Origin: Rhabdophis nuchalis
Taxonomy: Eukaryota > Chordata > Lepidosauria > Squamata > Natricidae
NCBI GenBank assembly: GCA_039707465.1
Contig: CM077644.1
Span: 82,644,875-82,708,874 of the forward strand
DNA: 64,000 nt
Reading direction: 5' to 3'
Shown: positions 21,849 to 33,147 of the stretch, one piece after another
Layout: the number at the start of each line of letters is the position of its first letter
Numbering within the stretch: the stretch's first letter is position 1
Translations under genes and position numbers: made by a program
The notes under the pieces: generated by a model
Database searches by the model: none
The model's input: the letters and a program-made list of their open reading frames with translations, nothing else
What the model was told of the DNA's origin: nothing

Positions 21849-22830
21849 TTCTGGATGGGTAGTAACAAACTCAGACTCAACCCCTCCAAGACCGAGTGGC
21901 TGTGGTTTCCGGCACCCCGGTTCAGCCAGATAAGTCCAACACTGGCCATTGGGGGCGAACAACTGGCCCCCGTGGAGAGGGCGCGCAACTTGGGCGTCCT
22001 CCTGGATTCCCGGCTGTCCATGGAGGACCATGTGGCAGCCGTGGCCAGGGGGGCGTTCTATCAGGTACGCCTGATACGCCAGTTGCGCCCCTTACTGGAC
22101 CGGGGAGCCCTTCGCACAGTCACTCAAGCGCTTGTGACATCCCGGCTGGATTACTGTAACGCTCTCTACATGGGGCTCCCCTTGAGGTGCACTCGAAAGC
22201 TACAGTTAGTACAGAATGCGGCCGCGCGGGTGATTATGGGTGCCCCAAGGCAAACCCACATAACACCTCTCCTGCGCGAGCTGCACTGGCTGCCTGTGGC
22301 CTTTCGAGTGCGCTTCAAGGTGCTGACGACCATCTTTAAATCGCTCCATGGCTCGGGGCCTAGCTATATACGAGACCGCCTCCTGCCCCATACATCCCTT
22401 CGTCCGATCCGCTCCCACAGAGAGGGTCTTCTCCGAGTGCCGTCAGCGGGGCAATGCCGGTTGGCGACACCCAGGGGAAGGGCCTTCTCTGTGGCGGGCC
22501 CGGCCCTCTGGAACGACCTACCCCCCGACCTTCGCACTATCTCGGACCTCCGCCTCTTCCGCCAACGTCTTAAGACGTATCTATTCCAACAAGCCGGCCT
22601 AGGATAGCCCCTACTTCTGACTTTTTAAAAATAAATCAATTTGGTATGGTTTTAACATGGGTTTTTAGCACGGGTCTAGTAATTTAATATATTTTAATTG
22701 ATATTGTATTTTGTGTTTTAATAATGCCTGTGCGCCGCCCTGGGTCCTAATAAGGAGAAGGGCGGGGTATAAATTTAATAAAATAAATAAAATAAATAAA
22801 TAAAATAAATAAATAAAAAATAAATAAAAG
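21849..22830 (+). mobile_element. L2-clade LINE 3' end with open RT segment
   Basis: A 250-residue open frame (21855-22607) reads LRLNPSKTEWLWFPAPRFSQ, LGVLLDSRLSMEDHVAAVAR, LVQNAAARVIMGAPR, LHWLPVAFRVRFKVL, GPALWNDLPPDLRTISDLRL and ends QQAGLG. This is the RT C-terminus of an L2-clade LINE without the YxDD core. The 3' tail GCCCTGGGTCC...GGGCGGGGTATAAATT runs into (AAATA)n to about 22830. It abuts the copy at 21590-21848 head to tail. The frame is unbroken, so the copy is young. Confidence 0.93.
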
Positions 22831-23023
22831 CATTTTAGAAGGAACCCTCTCTAGTTTTCTGAAACCCAAAGATAAGGGAGGGATGTAGTGATTTCAGACT
22901 TGCATGAATCTGTCGCCATAACTTTACAATAAAGATAGAATTAGTACACATGTCTTTGGTTTTCTCTCTGGACTACCTTGAAGGCTGACACACATATTTG
23001 CATGCACATATAACCACACAAAA

Positions 23024-23357
23024 AGGGTGGCTCAGTGGCTAAGATATTGAGCTTGTCGGTCAGAAAGATTGGCAGTTCAGCAGTTTGAATCCCTAGCGCT
23101 GCCTAATGGAGTGAGCTCCCATTACTTGTCCCAGCTTCTGCCAACCTAGCAGTTCGAAAGCATGTAAAATGCAAGTAGAAAAATAGGGACCACCTTTGGG
23201 GGAAGATAACAGCATTCTGTGCACCTTTGGAGTTTAGTCATGCCAGCCACATGACCACGGAAACAGCGCTGGTTCTTCAGCTTTGAAACAGAGATGAGCA
23301 CCACCCCCTAGAGTCGGGAACAATTGACACATATGTGTGAGGGGAACCTTTACCTTT
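23024..23357 (+). mobile_element. Sauria-type SINE with BovB-like tail
   Basis: A tRNA-derived head (GGTGGCTCAGTGGCTAAGAT, then a B-box-like GCAGTTTGAATCCC) leads into a body with CCACATGACCACGG and CACCACCCCCTAGAGTCGG. The 3' end GTGAGGGGAACCTTTACCTT is the tail I recall as shared with BovB LINEs. It is the lineage marker for squamates in this window. A second copy is at 49332-49672. Confidence 0.85.
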
Positions 23358-24050
23358 ATAAACTTACATGCATATAAACATATAACTTATATATTCCTAT
23401 TCTTTTCATTCTGGGCTTTTTTAAAACCTTTGCTTCCAATGGTTCCATGGAAAAGGGGGAGAAATTGTACCACTTCAACGCTAGTACAAGAGGCTACTTA
23501 GATTTAGGCTACATATTTTAGCTTGTGCCAGGGAAATAGGTTTGTTGGAGTTACAGGAAAACCTTTATAACCCTCCAATTAAAATACATGTAGAATATCT
23601 CCATTTGACTAGCTATCCGAGAGCTGAATTACTGCATGCACATTCTTGATTGGTTCTTTCAGCAGCATCTTCCCCATGCAATGTGTAGGGTCAGCGCATA
23701 AACTGGATAGGATGGAAATAAGAAAGTTGCATTTACAATGAATGAAGCAGTTTTTCTGTAAATCAGCTCTCAGGCACATTAACTCTCCAAATATTGTTTT
23801 CCCCAGATGTCTTGGGCTTCAAGTGTTATAATCCATAGTCAGGGATGAAGGCATCTCTACTCCATTTAGTGCAGCATTTCCCAATCATGGTAATTTTAAA
23901 ATGTGCTAACTTCAACTCCCAGAATTCCCCAGCTAGTTGCTACGGTTGGCAAATACAGATGTACGGTACACCAAGTTGAGAAATAATATAGATGAATTTA
24001 TTTTTAAAATATGAAGCAACTGTTTTTCTATTAAGTTTTCAGTAAATTCA
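23358..24050. other. Intergenic DNA, nothing recognised
   Basis: No gene or repeat that I can name. Confidence 0.45.
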
Positions 24051-24393
24051 AGGTAGTCCTCGTTTGCTTATGACCGTTCAAAGTTACAATAGCACTGGCT
24101 GTTTTTCACAGTTAGGAAAATTGCAGCATCCCCCCATGCTTATAACATCAAAATTCGGATGCTTGGCAACTGGTTCACATTTATGGTGGTTGCAGTGTCC
24201 TGGTGTCATGTAATCACCTTTTGAAACCTTCTGACAAGCAAAATCCATGAGGAAACCAGATCCTCTTAACAACCATGTTACTAACTTAACAACTGCAGTG
24301 ATTCATTTAACAACCATGGCAAGAAAGTGTGTAAAATGCAGAAAAACTCAGTTAACAACTGATTTACTTAGCAACAGAAGTTTCGGGTTCAAT
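24051..24393. repeat. MITE-like repeat, AGTCCTC family
   Basis: Starts AGGTAGTCCTCGTTTGC. The interior has CCTTCTGACAAGCAAAATCC and TTAACAACTGCAGTGATTCA. The right terminus is truncated where it meets an L2 tail. Confidence 0.7.
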
Positions 24394-24800
24394 TGTAATT
24401 TAATTTAATTTAATTTAATTTAATTTATTTAGACTTTTATACCGCCTCCTCTCCGGGCAGGACTCGGGGCAGTGCACAGCAGGTAAAATACAAATAGTAC
24501 ATACATCTCAATAAATACATTCAACCATTAAAACCCAAATTAAATTAATAACTGTGCTAAAAAGTTTAAAACACTAGAACCCTCTAAAAAATAGTTAGTA
24601 AAGTCGAAGTCTGAAGTCTAAACCAGGCCGGCCAGGGGGAAAAAATGTGTCTTGAGCTCCCGGCGGAAGAGGCGCAGGTCGGTGATAGTAAGAATATTGG
24701 GGGGCAGGTCGTTCCAGAGAGCCGGGCCCGCCACAGAGAAGGCCCTACCCTTGGGAATCGCCAGACGGCATTGACCAGCCGACGGCACCCTGAGGTCCAC
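24394..24800 (-). mobile_element. L2-clade LINE 3' fragment
   Basis: The minus strand carries LRVPSAGQCRLAIPKGRAFS, GPALWNDLPPNILTITDLRL and a 3' tail with (AAATT)n. The short open frame is only the end of the RT. 5'-truncated. Confidence 0.85.
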
Positions 24801-25883
24801 CTGTAGTGTTTCTTTTAGAAAACATTTTTTTTAAAAAATAAAGAACTGAGCAAAGTACTAATCATTTAAGTAAAATAGCTTAATTTGTACCCACATTAAA
24901 ACAATTGCCATGGCTGGTTCATTAGAGGAGTTTTCTTGCAACAGTCTTATTCAGTTTATGAATCTTACTTTAATTGGAACTATTGATCATTTTAAATATG
25001 CAAATGCTTCTGAATGGAGCAAACATGCCTTTGTTTCTGTGAATCTGTGTTTTATTTTAAATGAAGAAAAATGTTTTAAAAAGGAAGGAAATGAAAAAGA
25101 CAATTTGGGGAATTGGCAATAGGGCTTTTAATAAATTCTTTTCTTTTTTCAGGAAAAAAATAAGGAACAGCTAGTCTTGATTATTTTGTTTAACTAAAGT
25201 GATGTGAATAGTGAAAAGATAATAGCTGATTCATTTTAAAGCTGGATGGAAGTCTTGGTTTTAACTTTGACTTGCTTGATATAGACATTTGGGAAGCTAT
25301 TGGCTACAAACCTCTCCCTTTCAGATTTGTGTGTCAACCAGAAATAGGAAGTATGTCACCCAAAAATAGGCCAGTACAAAATACAGATTTACGTAAAATA
25401 CGCATATTATGTGCTGATCTATATAGAAAGAAGCAGGCTTAGCCATATGGCTATGTTTTAAATACAAGTATAATCATTTTATATTTATTAAAATCGCCAC
25501 CAGTTGAGTTCCTAGTCTAGTTAAGTTATATTCACAGGGCACACGCAACAATAATCTGAACCAAAGAACCTGGGTATTATTGAGTGAAATAATCATGATC
25601 GTGATTGTCTGAATGTAGCCTTAATCTTCTGTATTGATGTTGACTACTGATGAATGACAATAAAATGGTTGAGGCAACCATCAAAGCTCTGTTCTGTCTT
25701 CTAAAGCTGCTTAGTTTTAAATTTGCATAGGAAAAGTAGAGAAAGCATAATCCAAACTGAATTACTGGGATTTCCAAAACATGGCTTCCATTTTTAAACT
25801 AAGTTTACATCTCCAGAACTCAAAAGAGACAAAACAGTAGAAACAGCAACATAATATAAACTCTTGTATACATGTGAACAATA
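24801..25883. other. Intergenic DNA, nothing recognised
   Basis: AT-rich with no element or exon I can support. Confidence 0.45.
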
Positions 25884-26252
25884 CAGGTAGTCCTTGGCTT
25901 AGTGACCATTTTATGTTACAGTGGCATTGAAAAAAGTGACTTATGACCATTTTTCACACTTTCAACCATTGCATGGTCACATGATCAAAATTCAGACGCT
26001 TGGTAACTGACTCATATGTATGATGGTTATAGTGTCCAGGGATCATATGTTCGCCTTTAATGACCTTCTGACAAGCAAAGTCAAATGGGGAAACTCGATT
26101 CTCTTAACAACCATGTTGCTAATTTAACAAGTAGTGATTCACTTAACATCTGTGACAAGAAAGGTCTTAAAATGGGGCAAAATTCACTTAACTCTCTCAC
26201 TTAGGACTGTAAATTTTGGGCTCAATTGCAAACATAAGTTGAGCACTACCTG
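25884..26252. repeat. MITE-like repeat, AGTCCTC family
   Basis: Starts CAGGTAGTCCTTGGCTTAG and ends CATAAGTTGAGCACTACCTG, a clear inverted pair. Noncoding. Confidence 0.78.
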
Positions 26253-26461
26253 CATACAGAAGAAAATAAATAACCAGAAACCTAAGCAAGAAATCAGGCA
26301 AAATATGTGTGTGCTAAGCTTCCAAGATTTCTCACATAAGATACAAATGGTCATGTTCTACCCAGAGATCGTGTATAGCCAAAAAGCAAACAAGTGGATC
26401 ATAGAACAAATCAATTAAGGCCTGAGTTATTGTATTTTACCAATTATGTGAAGACCTAGGT

Positions 26462-26861
26462 CTGTAATGGCAAATTTATGGCATGAATGCTGAAATGACA
26501 TGCAGAGCCATGTCAGCTGGTACGTGCAGTGTCTCCCATTCCTTTTCTGGGTTTCTGGCATGCATGTATGCATGACAATCAGTTGTTTTTTGTACATGCA
26601 GCAGTGCTGGAAACCGGAAGAGGTGGCCTTCTGGTTTCTGTTGTGCGTGTGCACGCCGACCAGCTGATCGTTGCACACACATGTGCACCAGTAATTTGAA
26701 GAAAAGCTGGCCGGTACGCATACGTGTGCCGGAAACTGGAAGTTCTTTTCCCAGTGTGCGCATGCCCACTTCTTCGCAGCTTTTCTTCCAGGGCGCGTCC
26801 CCAACAAGCGTGCACTTGCTCCCTTTTGGGCACTCAGTGCTGAAAAGGTTCGCCATCACTG
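26462..26861. mobile_element. Non-autonomous hAT element, GTGATGGC family
   Basis: The right end AAAAGGTTCGCCATCACTG and left end CTGTAATGGCAAATTTATGG are inverted. A perfect 8-bp duplication ACCTAGGT flanks it (26454-26461 and 26862-26869). It is 400 bp; open frames inside are spurious. Confidence 0.88.
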
Positions 26862-26869
26862 ACCTAGGT

Positions 26870-28909
26870 CCTTTGAGAAGTCCCTAATGCTGGAAAAGTG
26901 AGGGGGGGGGAGAAGAGGATAATCAGTAGAAGCAAGGTGGATGGATTCAATTACAATAGCAATTGCTGCAACTTTTGGAAGATTGAAATGCCAGGTTGAG
27001 GACAGATCATCATTGAAAATGTCTATGTGATTGCTAAAAGTCAATACTGACTTGATGGCACATAAGCAGTCACAACTTCCAATAGAGTCTATACCCAACA
27101 AATTCCCCAAAAATGCTTAGAACAGGTCAAGTCTTCCAACCCTGTGGCTTCAGTTATGTCATCGTGTTACAATTATTCTCTTCCGTGGCTCTTGACTTCT
27201 AAATTAATTTATTTTAAATATAAATTCCCCCTAGCCATTAAAACTTTGCTTGCCTTAGACTCTAATGGATTTCTGTACTTCATGTCTGTCATTTCAGTAT
27301 GAATTATTCATCTCTAGATAAAGGTGATTCATCACTTGGAAAAGATTTCTCTTTAATTACAAAGAAAGAAAGAAAGAAAGAAAGAAAAGTATAAAAAGCC
27401 TCGTTTCCTTTTAATTCTTTTCTAGTAAGATCAAGAACATTAAAGGAATACGATGTCATGGTGGAGGTTACACTGCACAGCAGGCATCATATTGGTCGTC
27501 ATTACAAAATTTCTTTTCTTCTGCACTATTGTTGTACAAGGCTAAAGTATGAAGCTATCACTGAAACAGGTAATTATGAACCAACTTGCTCTCTTCACTC
27601 TGATTCAAAATGACCTGTTAAAGAGTGAAGAATTCTAGTTGAATGCAGTTGCTGGAGATATTGCCTTGAACAATTCTGAATGTTTGTGACCCTTTTCCTT
27701 TGTTAAACTACAAATGCTAAAAATATGGGTTTTGTCTTTGCCAGTTGCTCCTCATTAAGTTAGGGAAGGATCTGCCTTCATTAGGTGCTTTTGGCAAAAA
27801 CAATTCTTTTATTGTCCAGATGGTTAGGTAATGTCTACCCATAATAAATTAAGAAAAGCTTCTTCTACTTTTTGTCCTTGAGTCAAATCTCTTGCTGTCT
27901 TATTGTCATATTTGTTTATATAGTTGCTTGCTTAGATGTAACTAAAACAAATTATAAATAAAAGTGTATATATTTGTAGCATTTGCAGCGTTTCTAGCAT
28001 TCTGAACACATCATGGTTTAGTTGCTAAATGTCATGTATTGTCAGACTTAAAACAGACTTAAAGTTAAAAGCAGGACTTTGTGACCTACATACTATAGTT
28101 CACTGTTTAACAAGCTTCTTGCTTCCCATTAAAAAAGTTAGGGGAAAGAAACTCTGTTAAAATTGGAGAAATAATTTCCTATTGAGATCATTGACTTTAT
28201 TGCTCATATGATGTAGGCTCATTTATTTACTCACAATTTATTAAATTTATATGCCATCCAATTACTATTGCAAGCCATTAACACAACAGGTTGTACAAGA
28301 ATAGAAAGAAGATACCGGGGGGTGCCCCCCCCCCCAAAAAAAAACTCTGAATTACAAGATTTCTTCTTTTTTTTGGAACAATCATTTTTCTCTGTGCGGA
28401 TTTTTGAAAAATCAACTCAGACAAACATTTGTTTATAATTTATTTCATTACAACAGTTACATGTTTTTATAACTGTTCTAAACTTTTATAAACTTTGTTC
28501 TAAACAATTTAAAGGGGGGGGATTAAAGCTACATGAAAGCTACATAAGTATATTGTAAGTATAAATCTACAATTTAAAAAGTCACAGAATAAACCATGAG
28601 GAAACAAGTATAAATAAAATATATAAGAGGAAACAGGTGTTGACAGGTGTGCCCAACTGATCTGAGACTTAGCTAGAAATCTAGCAAAAGCAATCTTCCT
28701 TGTGTCTTGTGTCAGCTGGGCACCAATGTTAGCAGCTATCTAGAAAGAACTCAGGTGGATAAAAACGCCATATCCAATCTAAACATCTGGCTGTCTGTGC
28801 CACCAACCATAAGAATAAGAAAGCAAATAAATTGATGAACTAGAAAGAGTCTTTGTTCTCAATGCAGCCAACTTATAAAACCAACATTATTTTTTAGCCA
28901 AATACAACA
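26870..28909. other. Intergenic DNA with one candidate exon and short tracts
   Basis: It contains an (AAAG)n tract at about 27358-27389, a candidate exon at 27426-27569 and a C9/A9 tract near 28327. Otherwise nothing is recognised. Confidence 0.45.
27426..27569 (+). CDS. Candidate internal exon of an unrecognised transcript
   Basis: A 144-nt stretch lies between an acceptor (tttaattcttttctag) and a donor (CAG then gtaatt). Read in the phase left by the candidate first exon at 8169-8247, it is fully open for 47 codons (RSRTLKEYDVMVEV... to ...KYEAITET). I do not recognise the peptide. The other two frames contain stops. An open frame of this length with both splice motifs can arise by chance in 64 kb. 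Treat it as a hypothesis. Confidence 0.2.
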
Positions 28910-29335
28910 TCTATATAAATAAAAATGTAAAATAGTTTGTACAAATCCACTAATCTCAAAAAGTACCGGACCGATTTAAACGAAACTTTCACACAACGTA
29001 GCGAAGCACTTCGGATAATAGAATACCAAATCATTTTGTGCCTAGCACACGTGTGTTGTGTACAAATAACACACAAAAAAATGTACTCACTGAAATGTGA
29101 TTTAACATCCCTGTAGCCACGCCCATCAAACTGCTTTTCAACTGCCAGTGTTGGAAAAGCCTCATACGGCGGCCTCTTGGGGCCAAAAAGGCACAGAGGA
29201 TAGCAAACTCCCAGGTGGCCCATAGAGGGGGGGGGGAATTCTGCTCAGGACTGTTCTCTGAGGTAAAAAAAATGGAGCCAGGCAGCTGCTTTAAACTGTT
29301 TAATACCAACTGAACCAAACTGTTACAAAGAATCA

Positions 29336-29715
29336 CCCATCTGACAGCAAATACAGTTTAATGAAAAGAAGGACTAGGAAAGACATGATAGCAGCCTTCC
29401 AATATCTCAGGGGTTGCCCCAAAGAAGAGGGAGTCAAGCTATTCACCAAGGCACCTGAGGGCAGAACAAGAAGCAATGGGTGGAAACTAATCAAGGAGAG
29501 AAGCAACCTAGAACTGAGGGCAAATTTCCTGGCAGTGAGAACTATTAACCAGTGGAACATCTTGCCACCAGAAGTTATGGATGCCCCAACATTGAAGAGA
29601 GAAGAGACTGGAAAACCATTTGTCTGAAACGGCATAGGGTCTCCTGCTTGAGCAGCGGGGTTGGACTAGATGACCTCCAAGGTCCCTTCCAACTCTGCTA
29701 TTGTATTATTGTATT
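29336..29715 (+). mobile_element. CR1 LINE 3' end, tandem unit 1
   Basis: A short open frame carries TRKDMIAAFQYLRGCPKEEG, NGWKLIKERSNLELR and VRTINQWNILPPEVMDAPT, the CR1 reverse-transcriptase end. The terminal sequence TTGGACTAGATGACCTCCAA is the typical CR1 3' end, followed by an ATTGTATT repeat. Confidence 0.88.
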
Positions 29716-29734
29716 ACAGTAGATAGGGGAATAG

Positions 29735-30116
29735 AGAGACAGGGAGAAATACAGTTTAATAAAAGAGGGACTAGGGAAGACATGATAGCAGCCTTCCAAT
29801 ATCTCAGGGGTTGCCCCAAAGAAGAGGGAGTCAAGCTATTCACCAAGGCACCTGAGGGCAGAACAAGAAGCAATGGGTGGAAACTAATCCAGGAGAGAAA
29901 AAACTTAGAACTGAGGGCAAATTTCCTGGCAGTGAGAACTATTAACCAGTGGAACATCTTGCCACCAGAAGTTATGGATGCCCCAACATTGAAGAGAGAA
30001 GAGACTGGAAAACCATTTGTCTGAAACGGCATAGGGTCTCCTGCTTGAGCAGCGGGGTTGGACTAGATGACCTCCAAGGTCCCTTCCAACTCTGCTATTG
30101 TATTATTGTATTACAG
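29735..30116 (+). mobile_element. CR1 LINE 3' end, tandem unit 2
   Basis: Nearly identical to the unit at 29336-29715, offset by about 399 bp. The junction carries Helitron-type GAGAGACAGGGAGAAATACA, so CR1 plus flanking Helitron DNA was duplicated together. Confidence 0.88.
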
Positions 30117-30151
30117 TAGGTAGGTAGATAGGGGAATAGAGAGACAGGGAG

Positions 30152-30835
30152 AAATACAGTTTAATAAAAGAGGGACGGGGAGACAGCATAGCAGCCTTCC
30201 AATATCTCAGAGGTTGCCACAAAGAACAGGGAGTCAAGCTATTCTCCAAAGCACCTGAGGGCAGAACAAGAAGCAATGGGTGGAAACTAATCAAGGAGAG
30301 AAGCAACTTAGAACTGAAGAGAAATTTCCTGACAGTTAGAACAATTAATCAGTGGAACAACTTGCCTCCAGAAGTTTTGAATGCCCCAACACTGGAAGTC
30401 TTCAAGAAGATGTTGGATAGCCATTAGTCTGAAATGGTATAGGGCAGTGATAGCTAACCTTTTTTGGCTCAAGTGCCAATAGCAGGGGGAGTGCAGGGGC
30501 GATGTGCACAGGTGTGTCACATCCATAATGCTATGTGCAAGACCCCCTGCATTTGGCATGCTTTTTACGTCATCCCCAGGCTCCAGATGGTTTATAGGAG
30601 CCTGGGGAGGGTGAAAACAGCCTTCTCCCACCTCCAGAAGGCAAAAAATGGCCTCAAAAGAAGGCCTAAATCAGCTGGCCAGGGCACACATACAAACTGA
30701 AGCTGACAGGGCAATGCCTCGAGTGGCCTAAGAAATGGTTCCGTATGCCACCTGTGGCACCCGTGCCATAGGTTCGCCATCATGGGTATAGGGCTTCCTG
30801 CCTAGCAGGGAGTTGGACTAGATGACCCCCAAAGG
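30152..30835 (+). mobile_element. CR1 LINE 3' end, tandem unit 3, split by an hAT element
   Basis: The third copy of the unit runs to GAAATGGTATAGGG at 30444 and resumes after 30785 with the rest of the CR1 3' end (GAGTTGGACTAGATGACC). An hAT element interrupts it. It is more diverged than units 1 and 2. Confidence 0.85.
30445..30785. mobile_element. Non-autonomous hAT element nested in CR1 within the Helitron
   Basis: Starts CAGTGATAGCTAACC and ends GGTTCGCCATCATGG. The 8-bp duplication GTATAGGG is perfect (30437-30444 and 30786-30793). It belongs to the GTGATGGC family. Confidence 0.87.
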
Positions 30836-30859
30836 ATAGATAGAGAGGCAGAAATAAGG

Positions 30860-30921
30860 TTGGTATGTAGGTAGGTAGGTAGGTAGGTAGGTAGGTAGGT
30901 AGGTAGGTAGGTGGAAAGAAA

Positions 30922-31003
<82 letters not shown>

Positions 31004-32482
31004 CAGTAGGTAGGTAGGTAGGTAGGTAGGTAGGTAGGTAGGTAGAGGGAGAAAGGAAGAAATATAGTAGGTAGGTAGGCAGGTAGGTAGGTAGATACAT
31101 AGGTAGGGGGGATGGATAGATAGATAGGGAGAAATACAGTAGATAGGTAGGTAGAGGGATAGACAGAGAGGGAGAAATACAGTAGGTAGGCAGGTAGGTG
31201 GATAGGGGGATAGATAGAGAGGGAGAAATACGGTAGGTAGGTAGGTAGGTAGGTAGGTAGGTAGGTAGGTGGAGAGAGAAAGCAAGAAATACAATAGGTA
31301 GGTAAGTAGAAGGATAGACAGAGAGGCAGAAATACCGTAGGTAGGTAGGTAGGTTTATAGATAGCGAGAAATACGGTAGGTAGGTAGGTAGAGGGATAGA
31401 GGGGGGGAAATACAGTAGGTAGGTAGATAGAGGGGAAAAAGAAAGAAATACAGTAGGTAGGTAGGTAGAGGGATAGACAGAGAGGGAGAAATACAGTAGG
31501 TAGGTAGGTAGAGGGATAGGGGGATAGATAGAGAGGGAGAAATACGGTAGGTAGGTAGTTAGGTAGGTAGGTAGGTGGAGGGAGAAAGCAAGAAATACAA
31601 TAGGTAGGTAAGTAGAAGGATAGACAGAGAGGCAGAAATACCGTAGGTAGGTAGGTAGGTGTATAGATAGCGAGAAATACGGTAGGTAGGTAGGTAGAGG
31701 GATAGAGGGGGGGAAATACAGTAGGTAGGTAGATAGAGGGGAAAAAGAAAGAAATACAGTAGGTAGGTAGGTAGAGGGATAGACAGAGAGGGAGAAATAC
31801 AGTAGGTAGGTAGGTAGAGGGATAGGGGGATAGATAGAGAGGGAGAAATACGGTAGGTAGGTAGTTAGGTAGGTAGGTAGGTGGAGGGAGAAAGCAAGAA
31901 ATACAATAGGTAGGTAAGTAGAAGGATAGACAGAGAGGCAGAAATACCGTAGGTAGGTAGGTAGGTGTATAGATAGCGAGAAATACGGTAGGTAGGTAGG
32001 TAGAGGGATAGAGGGGGGGAAATACAGTAGGTAGGTAGATAGAGGGGGAAAAGAAAGAAATACAGTAGGTAGGTAGGTAGAGGGATAGACAGAGAGGGAG
32101 AAATACAGTAGGTAGGTAGGTAGAGGGATAGAGAGAGGGAGAAATACAGTAGGTAGGTAGGTAGATAGAGGGAAAAAGAAAGAAATACAGTAGGTAGGTA
32201 GGTAGGTAGGTAGGTAGGTAGGTAGGTAGGTAGGTAGGTAGAGGGATAGACAGAGAGGGAGAAATACAGTAGGTAGGCAGGTAGGTAGATAGGGGGATAG
32301 ATAGAGAGGGAGAAATATAATAGGTAGGTAGGTAGGTAGGTAGGTAGATAGGTAGGTAGGTAGGTAGAGGGATAGAGAGGGGGAAATACAATAGGTAGGG
32401 TAGGTAGAGGGAGAAAGAAAGAAATACAGTAGGTAGGTAGGTAGAGGGATAGACAGAGAGAAAGAGAGAGAGATAGGAGAGA

Positions 32483-32518
<36 letters not shown>

Positions 32519-32540
32519 AATACAGTAGGTAGGTAGGTTG
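30860..32540. repeat. Complex (GGTA)n / (AAAG)n / (GA)n satellite with 306-bp higher-order units
   Basis: Runs of TAGG alternate with GAGAAATACAGTAGG, GAGGGATAGACAGAGAGG and GAAAGAAATACAGT blocks. Between about 31240 and 32140 the order of blocks repeats with a 306-bp period. For example AGCAAGAAATACAATAGG occurs at 31281, 31587 and 31893, and GAGGGATAGAGGGGGGG at 31391, 31697 and 32003. Long minus-strand open frames rich in PTYL are a by-product of the repeat. Confidence 0.93.
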
Positions 32541-32937
32541 GGGCTTATATGGTGGTTGGGTGTATGTGTGCAGGTGTAGATCTACACACAGATTGGTTGG
32601 CCATTTAACCAGACTGGGCCACAGCAACGCGTGGCCGGGTATAGCTAGTTTCTAATAAAAGGTGGTGAAAAAATTCCAAGTCAGCATTTTCCGATTTAAT
32701 TTGATTGAGTTTTCAAACTAAATTAAAAATGTAATCCAAATATATATTGAATACCAACTAATCCTGCCAACATTTCCATAAACTCTTATTGTGGGATATC
32801 CCACCTCCAATGCCAGAATAAATATCTACTGATCACCACCTGTCCTAATTAAAAGTTTAATATCTGGAAAAAAGGTGGCATTCTCAGATTGTAAACAGTC
32901 ACGGTTCAGGAAATATCAGATAAGCTGCTTGTATATA

Positions 32938-33147
32938 GAAATAGCACTTAGACTTATATACCATTTTACAGTGCTTTACAGCCCTCTCTAAGCGGTTTAC
33001 AGAGTCAGCATATTGCCCCCAACAATCTGGGTCCTCGTTTTACCCACCTTGGAAGGCTGGAAGCCTGAGTTAACCTTGTGGGATATGAACTGCCAAATTG
33101 CTGGCAGCCAGCAGGTAGCAGAACCACTGCACCACCAATAACCACTT
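32938..33147 (-). mobile_element. tRNA-derived SINE (minus orientation)
   Basis: Left end ATAGCACTTAGACTTATATACC, internal TCAGCATATTGCCCCCAACA, right end head reversed (AACCACTGCACCACC). The same family as 10903-11120. Confidence 0.82.

Larger units (their letters stand above)
28910..32648 (+). mobile_element. Non-autonomous Helitron carrying CR1 pieces and GGTA microsatellites
   Basis: The 5' end TCTATATAAATAAAAATG follows a host A. The 3' end is CTAG followed by a host T. Just upstream of the 3' end, GGCCACAGCAACGCGTGGCC forms a 6-bp-stem hairpin. A TC start, CTRR end, 3' hairpin and A/T insertion are the Helitron hallmarks. No Rep/helicase ORF is present. Inside are three tandem CR1 3' ends, one nested hAT and about 1.7 kb of (GGTA)n-type repeat. 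Two related copies are at 34626-36179 (minus) and from 63447. Ends are seen directly; the class follows from them. Confidence 0.85.

Noticed and set aside
31000..32140. CRISPR-like array of regular repeats
   Set aside because: The setting is a eukaryotic genome and the spacing arises from microsatellite higher-order units, with no unique spacers.
30780..32627. Minus-strand open frames of 615 and 529 residues rich in PTYL/LSL
   Set aside because: They are translations of the (GGTA)n, (AAAG)n and (GA)n satellite in frames that happen to lack stops. No start context, domains or complexity supports a protein.
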